From Streptomyces sp. CG 926 (GTDB lineage: Bacteria; Actinomycetota; Actinomycetes; Streptomycetales; Streptomycetaceae), in NCBI RefSeq assembly GCF_003148825.1, contig NZ_QGGZ01000012.1, forward strand, positions 218,697-282,696: DNA of 64,000 nucleotides. The letters are read 5' to 3'. Below are positions 34,806 to 44,258 of the stretch, in pieces. A program made the position numbers and the translations under genes. The notes beneath the pieces are model-generated. The model was not told where the DNA came from and did no database searches. It was given only the letters and a program-made list of their open reading frames with translations. Positions within the stretch are counted from its first letter, which is position 1. The number at the start of each line of letters is the position of its first letter.

Positions 34806-35429
34806 TTACACGCTCGCCTTCAGGCCCGCCACCACCTGGTGGGCCAGGACGTCGAGGTGGCCGCCCGTGACGGCGTCCCGGACGACCACCTGGCGCCAGT
34901 AGAGCGGGCCGATCAGCAGGTCGAGGGCGTGGGCCGGGTCGATGCCCGCCGGGAGCTCACCGCGGGCGACGGCGGCCGAGACGATCCCTTCCGCCATGCG
35001 GCGCTGCCCGTCGAGCAGCGCGCCGCGCACCGCGTCGGCGATCTCCGGGTTGCGGGCCGCCTCCACGAGCAGGTCGGGGATCACCGCGGAGGCCACCGGG
35101 TGCCGCAGCACGTGTGACATGACCTCCAGCAGGGCCCGTACGTCTCCGTAGAGCGAGCCCGTCGCGGGCACCGGCAGGCCGTCCACCGCGAAGGCCCCCA
35201 CCAGGTCCAGGACCAGGTGCAGCTTCGACTTCCACCGCCGGTAGACCGCGGTCTTGCCGACCCCCGCCCGGCGGGCGATGCCCTCGATGGACATCTTCGA
35301 GAAACCGACCGCGGCCAGCTCCTCCACCACCGCGTCGCGGATCGCCTCGGTCACGTCCGCGCGCAGGACGGCGGCCCCCGCGGGGGCTCTACGGGCGGGG
35401 GCGGAAGCGGTGGCGGGATCCGGGGTCAT
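34806..35429 (-). CDS. TetR/AcrR-family transcriptional regulator
   Basis: 207-residue repressor. The N-terminal helix-turn-helix is AIRDAVVEELAAVGFSKMSI to GIARRAGVGKTAVYRRWKSK (residues 29-70), followed by the TetR_C ligand-binding region. It is divergent from the ABC exporter genes with 136 bp between starts; that gap contains a plus-strand promoter and two copies of an 11-mer. It probably represses the exporter and itself. The convergent upstream gene ends five bases away. Confidence 0.9.
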   Translation of the reverse strand: MTPDPATASAPARRAPAGAAVLRADVTEAIRDAVVEELAAVGFSKMSIEGIARRAGVGKTAVYRRWKSKLHLVLDLVGAFAVDGLPVPATGSLYGDVRALLEVMSHVLRHPVASAVIPDLLVEAARNPEIADAVRGALLDGQRRMAEGIVSAAVARGELPAGIDPAHALDLLIGPLYWRQVVVRDAVTGGHLDVLAHQVVAGLKASV

Positions 35430-35456
35430 GCACAGAGCATAGCTGCGCCCTCGTCA

Positions 35457-35515
35457 CGACGATACGGTTGCGTTCCGACGCGGCACGCCCTAACCTCGCC
35501 GTAGCGACGATACGG
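35457..35515 (+). promoter_or_regulatory. Promoter and candidate TetR operator for the exporter operon
   Basis: TTGCGT (35468-35473) and TAACCT (35491-35496) are separated by 17 bp, a good vegetative promoter pointing to the exporter genes. It is bracketed by two exact copies of CGACGATACGG at 35457-35467 and 35505-35515, 48 bases apart. A regulator bound there would cover the -35 region and the start point. Confidence 0.5.
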
Positions 35516-35565
35516 ACCCGTCCCGACCTCGGTAGTGCGTACTGACCCCGTCGAAAGCGAACCCT

Positions 35566-36480
35566 GTGACCACCGCGACCGCACCCAAGACCGAGCCCGC
35601 GCCGCCCTCCGCGGAACTCGCGCGACTCGCCGCCGCCCACGGCCTCACCCTCAGCGGCGCCCGCCCCACGCTCCCCCGCTACATCGCGGAACTCTGGGAC
35701 CGCCGCCACTTCGTGACCGCGTACGCGACCGCCCGTATGCAGGCCACCTACAGCACGGCCAAGCTCGGCCAGCTCTGGCACCTGGTGACCCCGCTCCTCA
35801 ACGCGGCGGTCTACTACTTCATCTTCGGCATCGTGATGAAGGCCAGCCACGGCGTGCCGGACTACGTCCCCTTCCTGATCACCGGCATCTTCGTCTGGGA
35901 CTTCATCGGCAGCTCCATCAACGCCGGCACCCGCTCCGTCCACAGCAACCGCGGCCTGGTGCGCGCCCTGCACTTCCCGCGCGCCACCCTGCCCATCTCC
36001 ACCGTCGTCCAGCTCTTCCAGCAGCTGCTCATCACCATGGGCGCCCTGGTCATCCTGCTGCTGGCCTTCGGGCAGCGGCCCGCCTGGTCCTGGTTCCTGG
36101 CCGTCCCGGCCCTCCTCCTGATGGCCGTCTTCGCCGCCGGCTGCGCGATGGTCATGGCGCGCATCGGCAGCAAGAGCCCGGACGTCAGCCAGCTGATGCC
36201 CTTCGTCCTGCGCACCTGGATGTACTCCTCGGGCGTCATGTGGTCCATCGACCAGATGCTCGCGTCGGACCACCTGCCGCACCACTGGGTACTGACGCTC
36301 CTCAAGGTCAACCCCGCGGCCGTCTACATCGACCTCATGCGCTTCGCGCTGATCGACAGCTTCCAAGCACACTCGCTCCCGCCCCACGCGTGGCCCCTGG
36401 CCATCGGCTGGGCCCTGCTCGCCGGCGCCGGCGGCTTCATCTGGTTCTGGAAGGCAGAAGAGGAGTACGGCCGTGGCTGA
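35566..36480 (+). CDS. ABC-2 type exporter permease (TagG-like)
   Basis: 304-residue membrane protein of the polysaccharide/teichoic acid export family. After a cytosolic N-terminus come RRHFVTAYATARMQATYSTA, LGQLWHLVTPLLNAAVYYFI and about six membrane segments, ending WPLAIGWALLAGAGGFIWFW. It would carry a lipid-linked polymer across the membrane with the ATPase that follows. The GTG at 35566 is the natural start. Its last eight bases overlap the ATPase gene. Confidence 0.92.
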   Translation: MTTATAPKTEPAPPSAELARLAAAHGLTLSGARPTLPRYIAELWDRRHFVTAYATARMQATYSTAKLGQLWHLVTPLLNAAVYYFIFGIVMKASHGVPDYVPFLITGIFVWDFIGSSINAGTRSVHSNRGLVRALHFPRATLPISTVVQLFQQLLITMGALVILLLAFGQRPAWSWFLAVPALLLMAVFAAGCAMVMARIGSKSPDVSQLMPFVLRTWMYSSGVMWSIDQMLASDHLPHHWVLTLLKVNPAAVYIDLMRFALIDSFQAHSLPPHAWPLAIGWALLAGAGGFIWFWKAEEEYGRG

Positions 36481-37261
36481 CACCGCGACGAACACCGACA
36501 CCCGGGTACCGACCGTCATCGCCGACGGGGTCCACATCATCTACAAGGTCCACGGCGCCGGCGCCCGCAAGGGCGGGGCCACCGCGGCACTCAGCCGGGT
36601 CTTCTCCCGCAAGGCGCCCCCGGGCGTCAGGGAAGTGCACGCCGTCAAGGGCATCACCTTCACCGCGTACAAGGGCGAGGCCATCGGCCTCATCGGCTCC
36701 AACGGCTCGGGCAAGTCCACCCTGCTGTCCGCCATAGCCGGCCTCCAACCGGTGACGCACGGCCGGATCTACTCCCACGGCCAGCCGTCCCTGCTGGGCG
36801 TGAACGCCGCCCTGATGAACGACCTGACCGGCGAGCGCAACGTCGTCCTCGGCGGCCTCGCGATGGGCATGTCCAAGCAGCAGATCCGCGAGCGCTACCA
36901 GGGCATCGTCGACTTCTCCGGCATCAACGAGAAGGGCGACTTCATCTCCCTGCCCATGCGGACGTACTCCTCCGGCATGGGCGCCCGACTGCGCTTCTCC
37001 ATCGCCGCCGCCAAGGACCACGACGTCCTGATGATCGACGAGGCCCTGGCCACCGGCGACGCCGCCTTCCAACGCCGCAGCCAGGCCCGCATCGAGGAAC
37101 TCCGCGAGCACGCGGGCACGGTCTTCCTGGTCAGCCACGGCATCAACACGGTCCGCGAGACCTGCGACCGCGCGATCTGGCTGGAGGCGGGTGTGCTCCG
37201 CATGGACGGCCCCTCGGCCGAAGTCTGCGACGCCTACGAGGCCTTCACCTCGGGCCGCTGA
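36473..37261 (+). CDS. ABC exporter ATP-binding protein (TagH-like)
   Basis: 262-residue ATPase. Walker A GSNGSGKSTLL, signature YSSGMGARLRFSIAAA, Walker B VLMIDEALATGD and switch His in FLVSHGINT are all present. The N-terminal 35-residue segment and the AVKGITFTAYKGEAIGLIGS entry match teichoic-acid or O-antigen exporters. With the upstream permease it forms a two-component exporter, likely for the polymer made by the GT2/CDP-glycerol transferase. The GTG start overlaps the permease gene by eight bases. Confidence 0.93.
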   Translation: MADTATNTDTRVPTVIADGVHIIYKVHGAGARKGGATAALSRVFSRKAPPGVREVHAVKGITFTAYKGEAIGLIGSNGSGKSTLLSAIAGLQPVTHGRIYSHGQPSLLGVNAALMNDLTGERNVVLGGLAMGMSKQQIRERYQGIVDFSGINEKGDFISLPMRTYSSGMGARLRFSIAAAKDHDVLMIDEALATGDAAFQRRSQARIEELREHAGTVFLVSHGINTVRETCDRAIWLEAGVLRMDGPSAEVCDAYEAFTSGR

Positions 37262-37283
37262 CCTTCCCCGGGCTCCGCCCGGA

Positions 37284-37317
37284 CCCGCGCCTCAAACGCC
37301 GGCGTTTGAGGCGCGGG
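37284..37317. repeat. Intergenic palindrome family, copy C (perfect 34-bp palindrome)
   Basis: CCCGCGCCTCAAACGCC at 37284-37300 is followed directly by its exact reverse complement at 37301-37317, with no spacer. It lies just after the exporter ATPase gene. Confidence 0.9.
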
Positions 37318-37369
37318 GGCCCGGGGGCAGCGCCCCCCGGGCGGCGCCGCACCCGGCAACGAACACGAA

Positions 37370-37410
37370 CGGGCCGGGCCCGGGACCACCAAGGTCCCGG
37401 GCCCGGCCCG
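37370..37410. terminator. Bidirectional terminator between exporter ATPase and NAD-GDH
   Basis: Exact 18-nt arms at 37370-37387 and 37393-37410 enclose ACCAA, between two convergent genes. Confidence 0.88.
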
Positions 37411-37431
37411 TTCCGTTCCGACAACCCGCGA

Positions 37432-40400
37432 TCAGCTGTGCACGCGCAACAGCGACCGCATCGTCCGCATCGCCACCGACAGATTCGCCAGGTCGAAGTC
37501 GTCCGACCCCTGGATCTCGTCCAGAGTCGTCCGCGCCCGCCCGATGATCGCCGCGTTCTTCTCCTCCCACGCCTTGAAGCGCTCCTCGGGAGTCGACGTA
37601 CCGTCGCCCACCGACAGCACGTCCGCCGTCAGGGCCGCGTGCGCCGCGAACAGGTCCTCGCGGATGGAGGCGCGGGCCATCGACTGCCAGCGGTCGGACC
37701 GCGGCAGCTCGATGATCCGGTCCATCAGCTGGGTGATGGCCAGCCGGTCGGCGAGGTCGTAGTACACCTCGGCGACCTCCAGCGGGTCCATGCCCGTGCG
37801 GTCCGCGATCGCGACGATGTCCAGCGCCGGGAAGGCGGAGGAGAAGCCGGCCACCTTGGCGGCCAGTTCCTCCGGGACGCCCTCGCCCGTCAGCTCGTCC
37901 AGGATCGACTGGTACCACTCCAGGTCGGCGCCGCGCACCAGCTTCGGCAGCTCGGCCCAGACCTGGCCCACGCGCTCCTGGAAGGAGCCGATGGTCTCGG
38001 TGATCTGGAGCGGCTGCGGCCGGTTGTTCAGCAGCCAGCGGGTACCGCGCTCGACCAGGCGCCGCGAGTGCAGCCGCACCCGGGTCTGGACGTCGGCGGC
38101 GACCTTGTTGTCGAGCGCCTCCACCGCGTCCCACACATCGGCCAGGCCGAAGATCTCGCGGGCCGCGAGCTGCGCGCGCACGATCTCCTCCGTGGAGGCC
38201 CCGCTCTCCTCGCGCAGACGGTGCAGGAAGGTCGAACCACCCGTGTTGACGGTGTCGTTGACCAGGAGGGTGGTGATGATCTCCCGGCGCAGCGCGTGCG
38301 CGTCGATCTGCTCCGTGAGCCGCTCGGCCAGCGCGGCCGGGAAGTACGCGAAGAGCAGCCGGCGCAGGTACGGGTCGTCCGGCAGCTCGGTCGCGATCAG
38401 CTCGTCCGCCACCGTGATCTTGGTGTAGGCGAACAGGACGGCCAGTTCCGGCTGGGTCAGGCCCTTGCCGCTGTTCATCAGCTCGCGGATCTGCCGGTCG
38501 GTGGGCAGGAACTCCAGCGCCCGGTCCAGACGTCCGTCGCGCTCCAGCCGCCGCATGTAGCGCTGCTGCGCGTGGAGCAGGCTCGGGGCCTGCGCCGAGC
38601 CGTTGGCGAGCGCGATGTTCTGCGCGTAGTTGTTGCGCAGCACCAGCCGGCCGACCTCGTCGGTCATCTGGGCGAGCAGCTTGTTGCGCTGCTTGACGGT
38701 CATGTCGCCGTCCCTGACGACCGCGTTGAGCAGGATCTTGATGTTCACCTCGTGGTCGGAGGTGTCCACGCCCGCGCTGTTGTCGATGGCGTCGGTGTTG
38801 ACCTTGCCGCCCTCGCCGCCCGCACCGGTGCGGGCGAACTCGATCCGGCCGAGCTGGGTCAGACCCAGGTTGCCGCCCTCGCCGATGACCTTGGCCCGCA
38901 CGTCGGAGCCGTTGACGCGGATGGCGTCGTTGGCCTTGTCGCCGACGTCCGCGTGCGTCTCGGCCGTGGCCTTGACGTACGTACCGATGCCGCCGTTCCA
39001 CAGCAGGTCCACCGGGGACTGCAGGATCGCCTTCATCAGGTCGGCCGGGGTCATCTTGGTGACGCCCGCCTCGATGCCGAGGGCCTCACGGACCTGCGCG
39101 GTGATCGGGACGGCCTTCGCGGTACGCGGGTGGATGCCACCGCCCGCGGAGATCAGCGAGGTGTCGTAGTCGGCCCACGAGGAGCGCGGCAGCTCGAACA
39201 GGCGCCGGCGCTCGGCGTAGGAGGTGGCCGCGTCCGGGTGCGGGTCGATGAAGATGTGGCGGTGGTCGAAGGCCGCGACCAGGCGGATGTGCTCGGAGAG
39301 CAGCATGCCGTTGCCGAACACGTCGCCGGACATGTCACCGACGCCGACGACGGTGAAGTCCTCGGTCTGGGTGTCGTGGCCCAGCTCGCGGAAGTGCCGC
39401 TTGACGGACTCCCACGCGCCGCGGGCGGTGATGCCCATGCCCTTGTGGTCGTAGCCGGCCGAGCCGCCCGAGGCGAAGGCGTCGCCGAGCCAGAAGCCGT
39501 AGGACTCGGCCACTCCGTTGGCGATGTCGGAGAAGGTCGCGGTGCCCTTGTCGGCGGCGACGACGAGGTAGGTGTCGTCCTCGTCGTGACGGACCACGCC
39601 CTTGGGGGGCAGGACCTCGCCGGCGACCATGTTGTCGGTGATGTCGAGCAGCGCCGAGATGAAGATCTTGTACGAGGCGATGCCCTCGGCGAGCCAGGCG
39701 TCACGGTCCACCGACGGGTCGGGGAGGTTCTTCGCGACGAAGCCGCCCTTGGCGCCGACCGGCACGATCACGGTGTTCTTGACCATCTGCGCCTTGACCA
39801 GGCCGAGGATCTCCGTACGGAAGTCCTCGCGGCGGTCGGACCAGCGCAGGCCGCCTCGGGCGACCTTGCCGAAGCGCAGGTGGACGCCCTCGACGCGCGG
39901 GGAGTACACCCAGATCTCGAAGGCCGGGCGCGGGGCCGGCAGGTCCGGGATGGCCTGCGGGTCGAACTTCATCGACACGTAGGAGTGCTGCTCGCCCACG
40001 CCGTTGAGCTGGAAGAAGTTCGTGCGCAGCGTGGCCTTGATGAGGGTGAGGAAGGCCCGCAGGATGCGGTCCTCGTCGAGCGAGGCGACCTGGTCCAGGG
40101 CCCCGTCGAGCTCCTCCAGCATGGCGTCCACGAGCTCGCTGCCGGCGGTCTGGCGCACGGGCGCCATCCGGGCCTCGAAGAGCGAGACCAGCAGCCGGGT
40201 GGTGTGGACGTTGTTGCGGAGGGTGTCCTCCATGTAGTCCTGGCTGAAGGTGGAGCCGGCCTGGCGCAGGTACTTGGCGTACGCGCGCAGGACGACGGCC
40301 TGTCGCCAGGTGAGCCCGGCGCTCAGCACCAGGGCGTTGAAGTTGTCGTTCTCCGCGTCGCCCTGCCAGACCGCGGCGAAGGCGTCCTGGAAGCGCTCGC

Positions 40401-42396
40401 GGGCGTCGTCGCCGAGGTAGTTGTCCCCGTTGCCGGAGACGGGCATCCGCAGACCGAAGTCGTAGATCCAGGCGCTGACCCGGTCGGAGCGGCGCAGTTC
40501 GTACGGGCGCTCGTCGGTGACCTCGACGCCCAGGCGCTGCAGCACGGGCAGGACCGCGGAGAGCGAGACCTGGTCGCCGGTACGGAAGATCTTGAACCGG
40601 CGCTCGCCGGGGCCCGCGCCGACGGGCTCGTAGAGCGAGAGCGCGAACTGGCGGTCGCTGGCGGCGAGCCGCTCCAGGTGGACCAGGTCGGCGACGGCCG
40701 CGCGCGGCGAGTGGTCGGCCTTGTAGCCCTCGGTGAAGGAGGTGCCGTAGCGGCGCAGCAGCTCGGCGGCGCGCTCCTCGCCGCACTCGGCGATCAGCGC
40801 TTCCTGGAAGCCGTCGGCCCAGGAGCGGGCGGCCTCGACCAGACGGCCCTCGATGCGCTCGACGTCGGAGTCGGTCAGCGCGGGCAGCTCGGTGCCCTGC
40901 GGGACGCGGACCACGAAGTGGATGCGGGAGAGGATCGACTCGGTGTTCCACGCGGTGAAGTCGACGCTGATGCCGCCGAGCTCCTCGCGCAGGATGTCCA
41001 TCAGGCGCAGCCGCACCCCGGTGGTGAACCGGTCGCGGGGCAGGTAGACGAGTGCCGAGTAGTAGCGGCCGTACTCGTCCTGGCGCAGGTACAGCCGCAG
41101 CCGGCGGCGTTCCTGGAGGTACAGGACGGAGGTGACGATGGCCTGGAGCTGGTCGACCGGGGTCTGGAACAGCTCGTCGCGCGGGTACGTCTCCAGGATC
41201 TGCGTCAGGTCGCGGCCGTCGTGGCTGCTCGGCGCGAAGCCGGCGCCGGAGAGGACCTCGGCGACCTTGCGGCGGATGACCGGGACGCGGCGCACGGACT
41301 CGGTGTACGCGGCGGAGGAGAACAGGCCGAGGAAGCGGCGCTCGCCGACGACGTTGCCGTCGGCGTCGAACTTCTTGACGCCCACGTAGTCGAGGTACGA
41401 GGGGCGGTGCACGGTGGAGCGGCTGTTGGCCTTGGTCAGCACCAGCAGGCGGTGCTCGCGGGCCTTGGCGCGCGCGTCGGCGGGCAGCCGGTTGAAGGCC
41501 GGCGAGACCGGGTGGCCATCCTCCTTGCCGCTGTGGTGCGGGTCGGAGCGCAGGATGCCGAGGCCGGTACCGGGCACGGCGGACAGGGAGTCGCCGTCGA
41601 CGAGGTCGTACTCGCGGAAGCCGAGGAAGGTGAAGTGGTCGTCGGCGAGCCAGCGCAGCAGCTCACGGGCCTCTTCGAGCTCGTACTCGCGCAGGTCGGG
41701 GGCGGTGGGCTCGTCCGGGAGGCCCTCCGCGATGCGCAGCGCGGCCTCGCGCATCTTCTCCCAGTCCTCGACGGACTCGCGCACGTCGGACAGGACGCGC
41801 TGGAGATCGGCGGTGATCTGCTTGAGATCGGCCTTGTCGGTCTCGCGGTCCATCTCGACGTGGATCCAGGACTCGACGAGGGAGTCGTGGGGACGCGCGG
41901 TGGCGGGGCCGTGGGCGTCGCAGTCGGGGCCGAGGATCTCGATCAGCTTGCCGGTGATGTCACGGCGTACGACGACCTGCGGGTGGATCACGAGGTGGAT
42001 GCCGCGGCCCTGACGGGACAGCTCGTTCGTCACGGAGTCCACGAGGAAGGGCATGTCGTCGGTGACCACCTCGACGACGGAGTGGCTGGAGGTCCAGCCG
42101 TTCTCCTCCACCGTGGGCGTGTGCACGCGCACGTTCGCGGTGCCCTGCGGCCGGTTCTCGGCGAGCCGGTAGTGCGAGAGCGCGGCTCCGAACACATCGA
42201 CCGGGTCCCGGTCCGCGAGGTCCTCGGGCGCCGTGTGCAGGTAGTAGCGCTGGAGGTAGGAGAGCACCGCGTCCTGATCTGGACGCTCTCCCCGCTCGGA
42301 CCCAGTCGGAAGTAGCCCCCCGGCCGGGCTGTGCTCAGCTACCCGGGCCGCCCGTGCGAGCAGCTCGGCCTTTGCTTCGTCCAGCTTGGTCTGCAT
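37432..42396 (-). CDS. Large NAD-dependent glutamate dehydrogenase (about 180 kDa type)
   Basis: 1654-residue enzyme deaminating glutamate to 2-oxoglutarate with NAD. N-terminal ACT-like regulatory regions (LPTGSERGERPDQDAVLSYL onward) are followed by the catalytic domain: FDPQAIPDLPAPRPAFEIWV, GGLRWSDRREDFRTEILGLV, VPVGAKGGFVAKNLP and VGDMSGDVFGNGMLLSEHI, and then the long helical C-terminus. This matches the L_180 class first described in Streptomyces clavuligerus. The ATG at 42396 (MQTKLDEAKAE) fits homologues, although its GAGGA is very near the start; ATG at 42453 would add 19 residues. It is a catabolic, nitrogen-releasing enzyme. Confidence 0.93.
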   Translation of the reverse strand: MQTKLDEAKAELLARAARVAEHSPAGGLLPTGSERGERPDQDAVLSYLQRYYLHTAPEDLADRDPVDVFGAALSHYRLAENRPQGTANVRVHTPTVEENGWTSSHSVVEVVTDDMPFLVDSVTNELSRQGRGIHLVIHPQVVVRRDITGKLIEILGPDCDAHGPATARPHDSLVESWIHVEMDRETDKADLKQITADLQRVLSDVRESVEDWEKMREAALRIAEGLPDEPTAPDLREYELEEARELLRWLADDHFTFLGFREYDLVDGDSLSAVPGTGLGILRSDPHHSGKEDGHPVSPAFNRLPADARAKAREHRLLVLTKANSRSTVHRPSYLDYVGVKKFDADGNVVGERRFLGLFSSAAYTESVRRVPVIRRKVAEVLSGAGFAPSSHDGRDLTQILETYPRDELFQTPVDQLQAIVTSVLYLQERRRLRLYLRQDEYGRYYSALVYLPRDRFTTGVRLRLMDILREELGGISVDFTAWNTESILSRIHFVVRVPQGTELPALTDSDVERIEGRLVEAARSWADGFQEALIAECGEERAAELLRRYGTSFTEGYKADHSPRAAVADLVHLERLAASDRQFALSLYEPVGAGPGERRFKIFRTGDQVSLSAVLPVLQRLGVEVTDERPYELRRSDRVSAWIYDFGLRMPVSGNGDNYLGDDARERFQDAFAAVWQGDAENDNFNALVLSAGLTWRQAVVLRAYAKYLRQAGSTFSQDYMEDTLRNNVHTTRLLVSLFEARMAPVRQTAGSELVDAMLEELDGALDQVASLDEDRILRAFLTLIKATLRTNFFQLNGVGEQHSYVSMKFDPQAIPDLPAPRPAFEIWVYSPRVEGVHLRFGKVARGGLRWSDRREDFRTEILGLVKAQMVKNTVIVPVGAKGGFVAKNLPDPSVDRDAWLAEGIASYKIFISALLDITDNMVAGEVLPPKGVVRHDEDDTYLVVAADKGTATFSDIANGVAESYGFWLGDAFASGGSAGYDHKGMGITARGAWESVKRHFRELGHDTQTEDFTVVGVGDMSGDVFGNGMLLSEHIRLVAAFDHRHIFIDPHPDAATSYAERRRLFELPRSSWADYDTSLISAGGGIHPRTAKAVPITAQVREALGIEAGVTKMTPADLMKAILQSPVDLLWNGGIGTYVKATAETHADVGDKANDAIRVNGSDVRAKVIGEGGNLGLTQLGRIEFARTGAGGEGGKVNTDAIDNSAGVDTSDHEVNIKILLNAVVRDGDMTVKQRNKLLAQMTDEVGRLVLRNNYAQNIALANGSAQAPSLLHAQQRYMRRLERDGRLDRALEFLPTDRQIRELMNSGKGLTQPELAVLFAYTKITVADELIATELPDDPYLRRLLFAYFPAALAERLTEQIDAHALRREIITTLLVNDTVNTGGSTFLHRLREESGASTEEIVRAQLAAREIFGLADVWDAVEALDNKVAADVQTRVRLHSRRLVERGTRWLLNNRPQPLQITETIGSFQERVGQVWAELPKLVRGADLEWYQSILDELTGEGVPEELAAKVAGFSSAFPALDIVAIADRTGMDPLEVAEVYYDLADRLAITQLMDRIIELPRSDRWQSMARASIREDLFAAHAALTADVLSVGDGTSTPEERFKAWEEKNAAIIGRARTTLDEIQGSDDFDLANLSVAMRTMRSLLRVHS

Positions 42397-42763
42397 GTCC
42401 TCTGGCTCCTGTCGCGCGCCATTGCGTGACGTAGGTGAAGGAAGGAATGACATAGCGCCGCGAGGCGGGGTGTCCGTTCGGGATCGACGCTATGCCGTCG
42501 AGAGAGCCCACCGGGAGGGAATGAGCCATGATCGGCAGAAGGTCCCGGGGGCGGGGATCAGCGAAGGCCCGGGCACGGTCGTGCGCCGGGCGCAGGCCGG
42601 AGGCTCCAGTGCCCCCGATGACTATCGCGCTGATCACGGGTACAAGGCTATCCCGACCTACCCCCAAGACGTCATTCGCTGCTTCTGTACAAATCTTGGG
42701 GTGGAACTTTGACACTATGGCCGGCGACGTGACGAGCCGTCCGTGCAGCAGCCGCTTCCGTCG
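42397..42763. other. Upstream region of NAD-GDH
   Basis: 367 bp without a credible gene, between the GDH start and the HAD phosphatase stop. A moderately AT-rich block at 42630-42720 (minus-strand TTGTAC and CAAAGTT elements) is the likeliest promoter location. No repeat or RNA structure stands out. Confidence 0.45.
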
Positions 42764-43459
42764 CTATCCGGCCAGCTCGCGAGCGGTCCGCACGGCCTCG
42801 GCCAGGCTGTCCACGACCGGTACTCCGGCTGATTCCAGACTGCTGCGGCTGTGCGAGCCACCCGTGTAGAGGACCGCCCGGGCACCGACGTGGGCGGCGG
42901 CGAGGGCGTCGTCCACGGCGTCTCCGATGAGGACCGTACGGTCCGCCGTCACCCCCGTCCCGTCCAGGGCGGCCAGGTGGCGTACGAGGTGTCCCGCCTT
43001 GGAGGTGTGGGAGGGGCCGACGCGGCCGTCGACGCGCAGGAAGTGCCGGTCGATGCCGTGGGACCGGACCAGCGGGACGAGCTTGTCGTGGGGCGCGAGG
43101 GACAGCAGGGACTGGGTGAGCCCGTCCAGCTGCCAGTCCCGGAGCAGCTCGCGAGCGCCCTCGGTCAGCCCGGAGTCCGCGGCGGCGGCCCAGTAGTGGC
43201 GGTGGAAGGTGTCGTCCATGACGAGCCATTCCTCGTCGGTGGGCAGCCGTCCCATGAGGCGCTCGTAGAACTTCGGCACCGGTACGACGTACAGGTCGCG
43301 GTAGGTCTCCAAGGTGATCGGCGCGAAGCCGAGCTCGGCGAAGGAGGCGTTGGTCGCGACGATGACGGCGTCGATGTCGTGGAGGAGCGTCCCGTTCCAG
43401 TCCCAGACGATGTGGTTCGGGAGCGTCGTGGCGGCGGTGGTGGCGTTCGCGTCTATCAC
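42764..43459 (-). CDS. HAD-family hydrolase (phosphoglycolate phosphatase-like)
   Basis: 231-residue HAD phosphatase. Motif I is VWDWNGTLLHD, with the nucleophile and acid/base Asp replaced by D-W-N in the second position. Motif II is LLSLAPHD and motif IV LIGDAVDDALAA. The cap region resembles Gph-like enzymes. The second catalytic Asp of the usual DxD is Asn here, a variation seen in a subset of HAD proteins annotated as hydrolases; phosphatase activity is therefore likely but unproven. The GTG at 43459 overlaps the stop of the upstream DUF6912 gene (GTGA). Confidence 0.85.
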   Translation of the reverse strand: MIDANATTAATTLPNHIVWDWNGTLLHDIDAVIVATNASFAELGFAPITLETYRDLYVVPVPKFYERLMGRLPTDEEWLVMDDTFHRHYWAAAADSGLTEGARELLRDWQLDGLTQSLLSLAPHDKLVPLVRSHGIDRHFLRVDGRVGPSHTSKAGHLVRHLAALDGTGVTADRTVLIGDAVDDALAAAHVGARAVLYTGGSHSRSSLESAGVPVVDSLAEAVRTARELAG

Positions 43460-43956
43460 TTCAGCAGCCCCGGAATCTCCTGCACGCCGAACCACAGCAG
43501 TTCGTGGTCCTCGGCGGCGTCGACGGTGTCCTGCGCGCCCGCGTCCCCGCCGTCGGCGGCCTCCAGGGCCCGCACGGCGGCGGTCACGTCCTCGTCGGCG
43601 TCATCGGCGTCCACGTGCACGGCGGCGGCCACGGCGAGCCGTACGGCGGCGGCGAGGGTCACCCGGCCCAGAGCGGCCTCGTCGGCCCCGGGGGCGACGG
43701 TGGCGGCCTTGTCGTCGACGTCGAGGGCGACCACGACCCGGCGGCGCGGGGCGCCCGCGTCCGCGGCGACCAGCCGCAGGGAGGCGAGCGCGGCCCGGTT
43801 CAGGGCGGCGTACTCCAGCTCCTCGATGTCCTCCGACGCGTACCACTCGCGCAGCGCCGGGGTGACGGCGTACGCCGACAGCGGGGCGGGGCCCAGCTCA
43901 CCCGCCTTGTGCACCTCGGCGAGCCCGGGGAGGGTCAGGGGGACGTACACGCGCAT
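43456..43956 (-). CDS. DUF6912 family protein
   Basis: 166-residue actinobacterial protein beginning MRVYVPLTLPGLAEVHKAGE and containing REWYASEDIEELEYAALNRA and a VVVALDVDD strand. The C-terminal half is acidic and Ala-rich. I recognise it as the DUF6912-type conserved protein found ahead of HAD phosphatase genes; its biochemical role is unknown. The ATG at 43956 is the family start. Its stop overlaps the HAD gene's GTG, so the two are translated together. Confidence 0.75.
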   Translation of the reverse strand: MRVYVPLTLPGLAEVHKAGELGPAPLSAYAVTPALREWYASEDIEELEYAALNRAALASLRLVAADAGAPRRRVVVALDVDDKAATVAPGADEAALGRVTLAAAVRLAVAAAVHVDADDADEDVTAAVRALEAADGGDAGAQDTVDAAEDHELLWFGVQEIPGLLK

Positions 43957-44258
43957 GGCCGGCTGCTTTCGGTAGTCGGAAACGCCCTCAGGATACGACT
44001 CGGGCGGGGCCGGGCGGGTGATGGACCCCGTCCCCCTTCGGGGCGCGGGACCGGGAGCCGCGCCCGTCCACCGGGGTACGCGCACGGGCGCCGCCCGGGG
44101 CCGGTGACCGGCCGCCGCCCACCCGGATAGGTGAAGCGGGCCGGTGTCCGGGCGGGCCGCGGGCTCGGTTGCGGAGCGTGTGGGGCGGCCGTAGAAGATC
44201 CCCATCAAGTTACCGCCCGGTACCGCTCCGGGCCCGGACCGCTCGGGGGCAGCTCGCG
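43957..44258. other. Divergent spacer between DUF6912 and Rv3235-family genes
   Basis: 302 bp. No small gene, RNA or clear operator could be identified; the region must hold both promoters. Confidence 0.4.

Noticed and set aside
37306..42315. 1669-codon plus-strand open frame opposite the NAD-GDH gene
   Set aside because: Composition is Val/Leu/Arg/Gly shadow text from third-position GC; the minus-strand protein has clear GDH motifs.
42335..42715. 126-codon minus-strand ORF upstream of the NAD-GDH gene
   Set aside because: It overlaps the GDH start in another frame, lacks a ribosome site and resembles no known protein.
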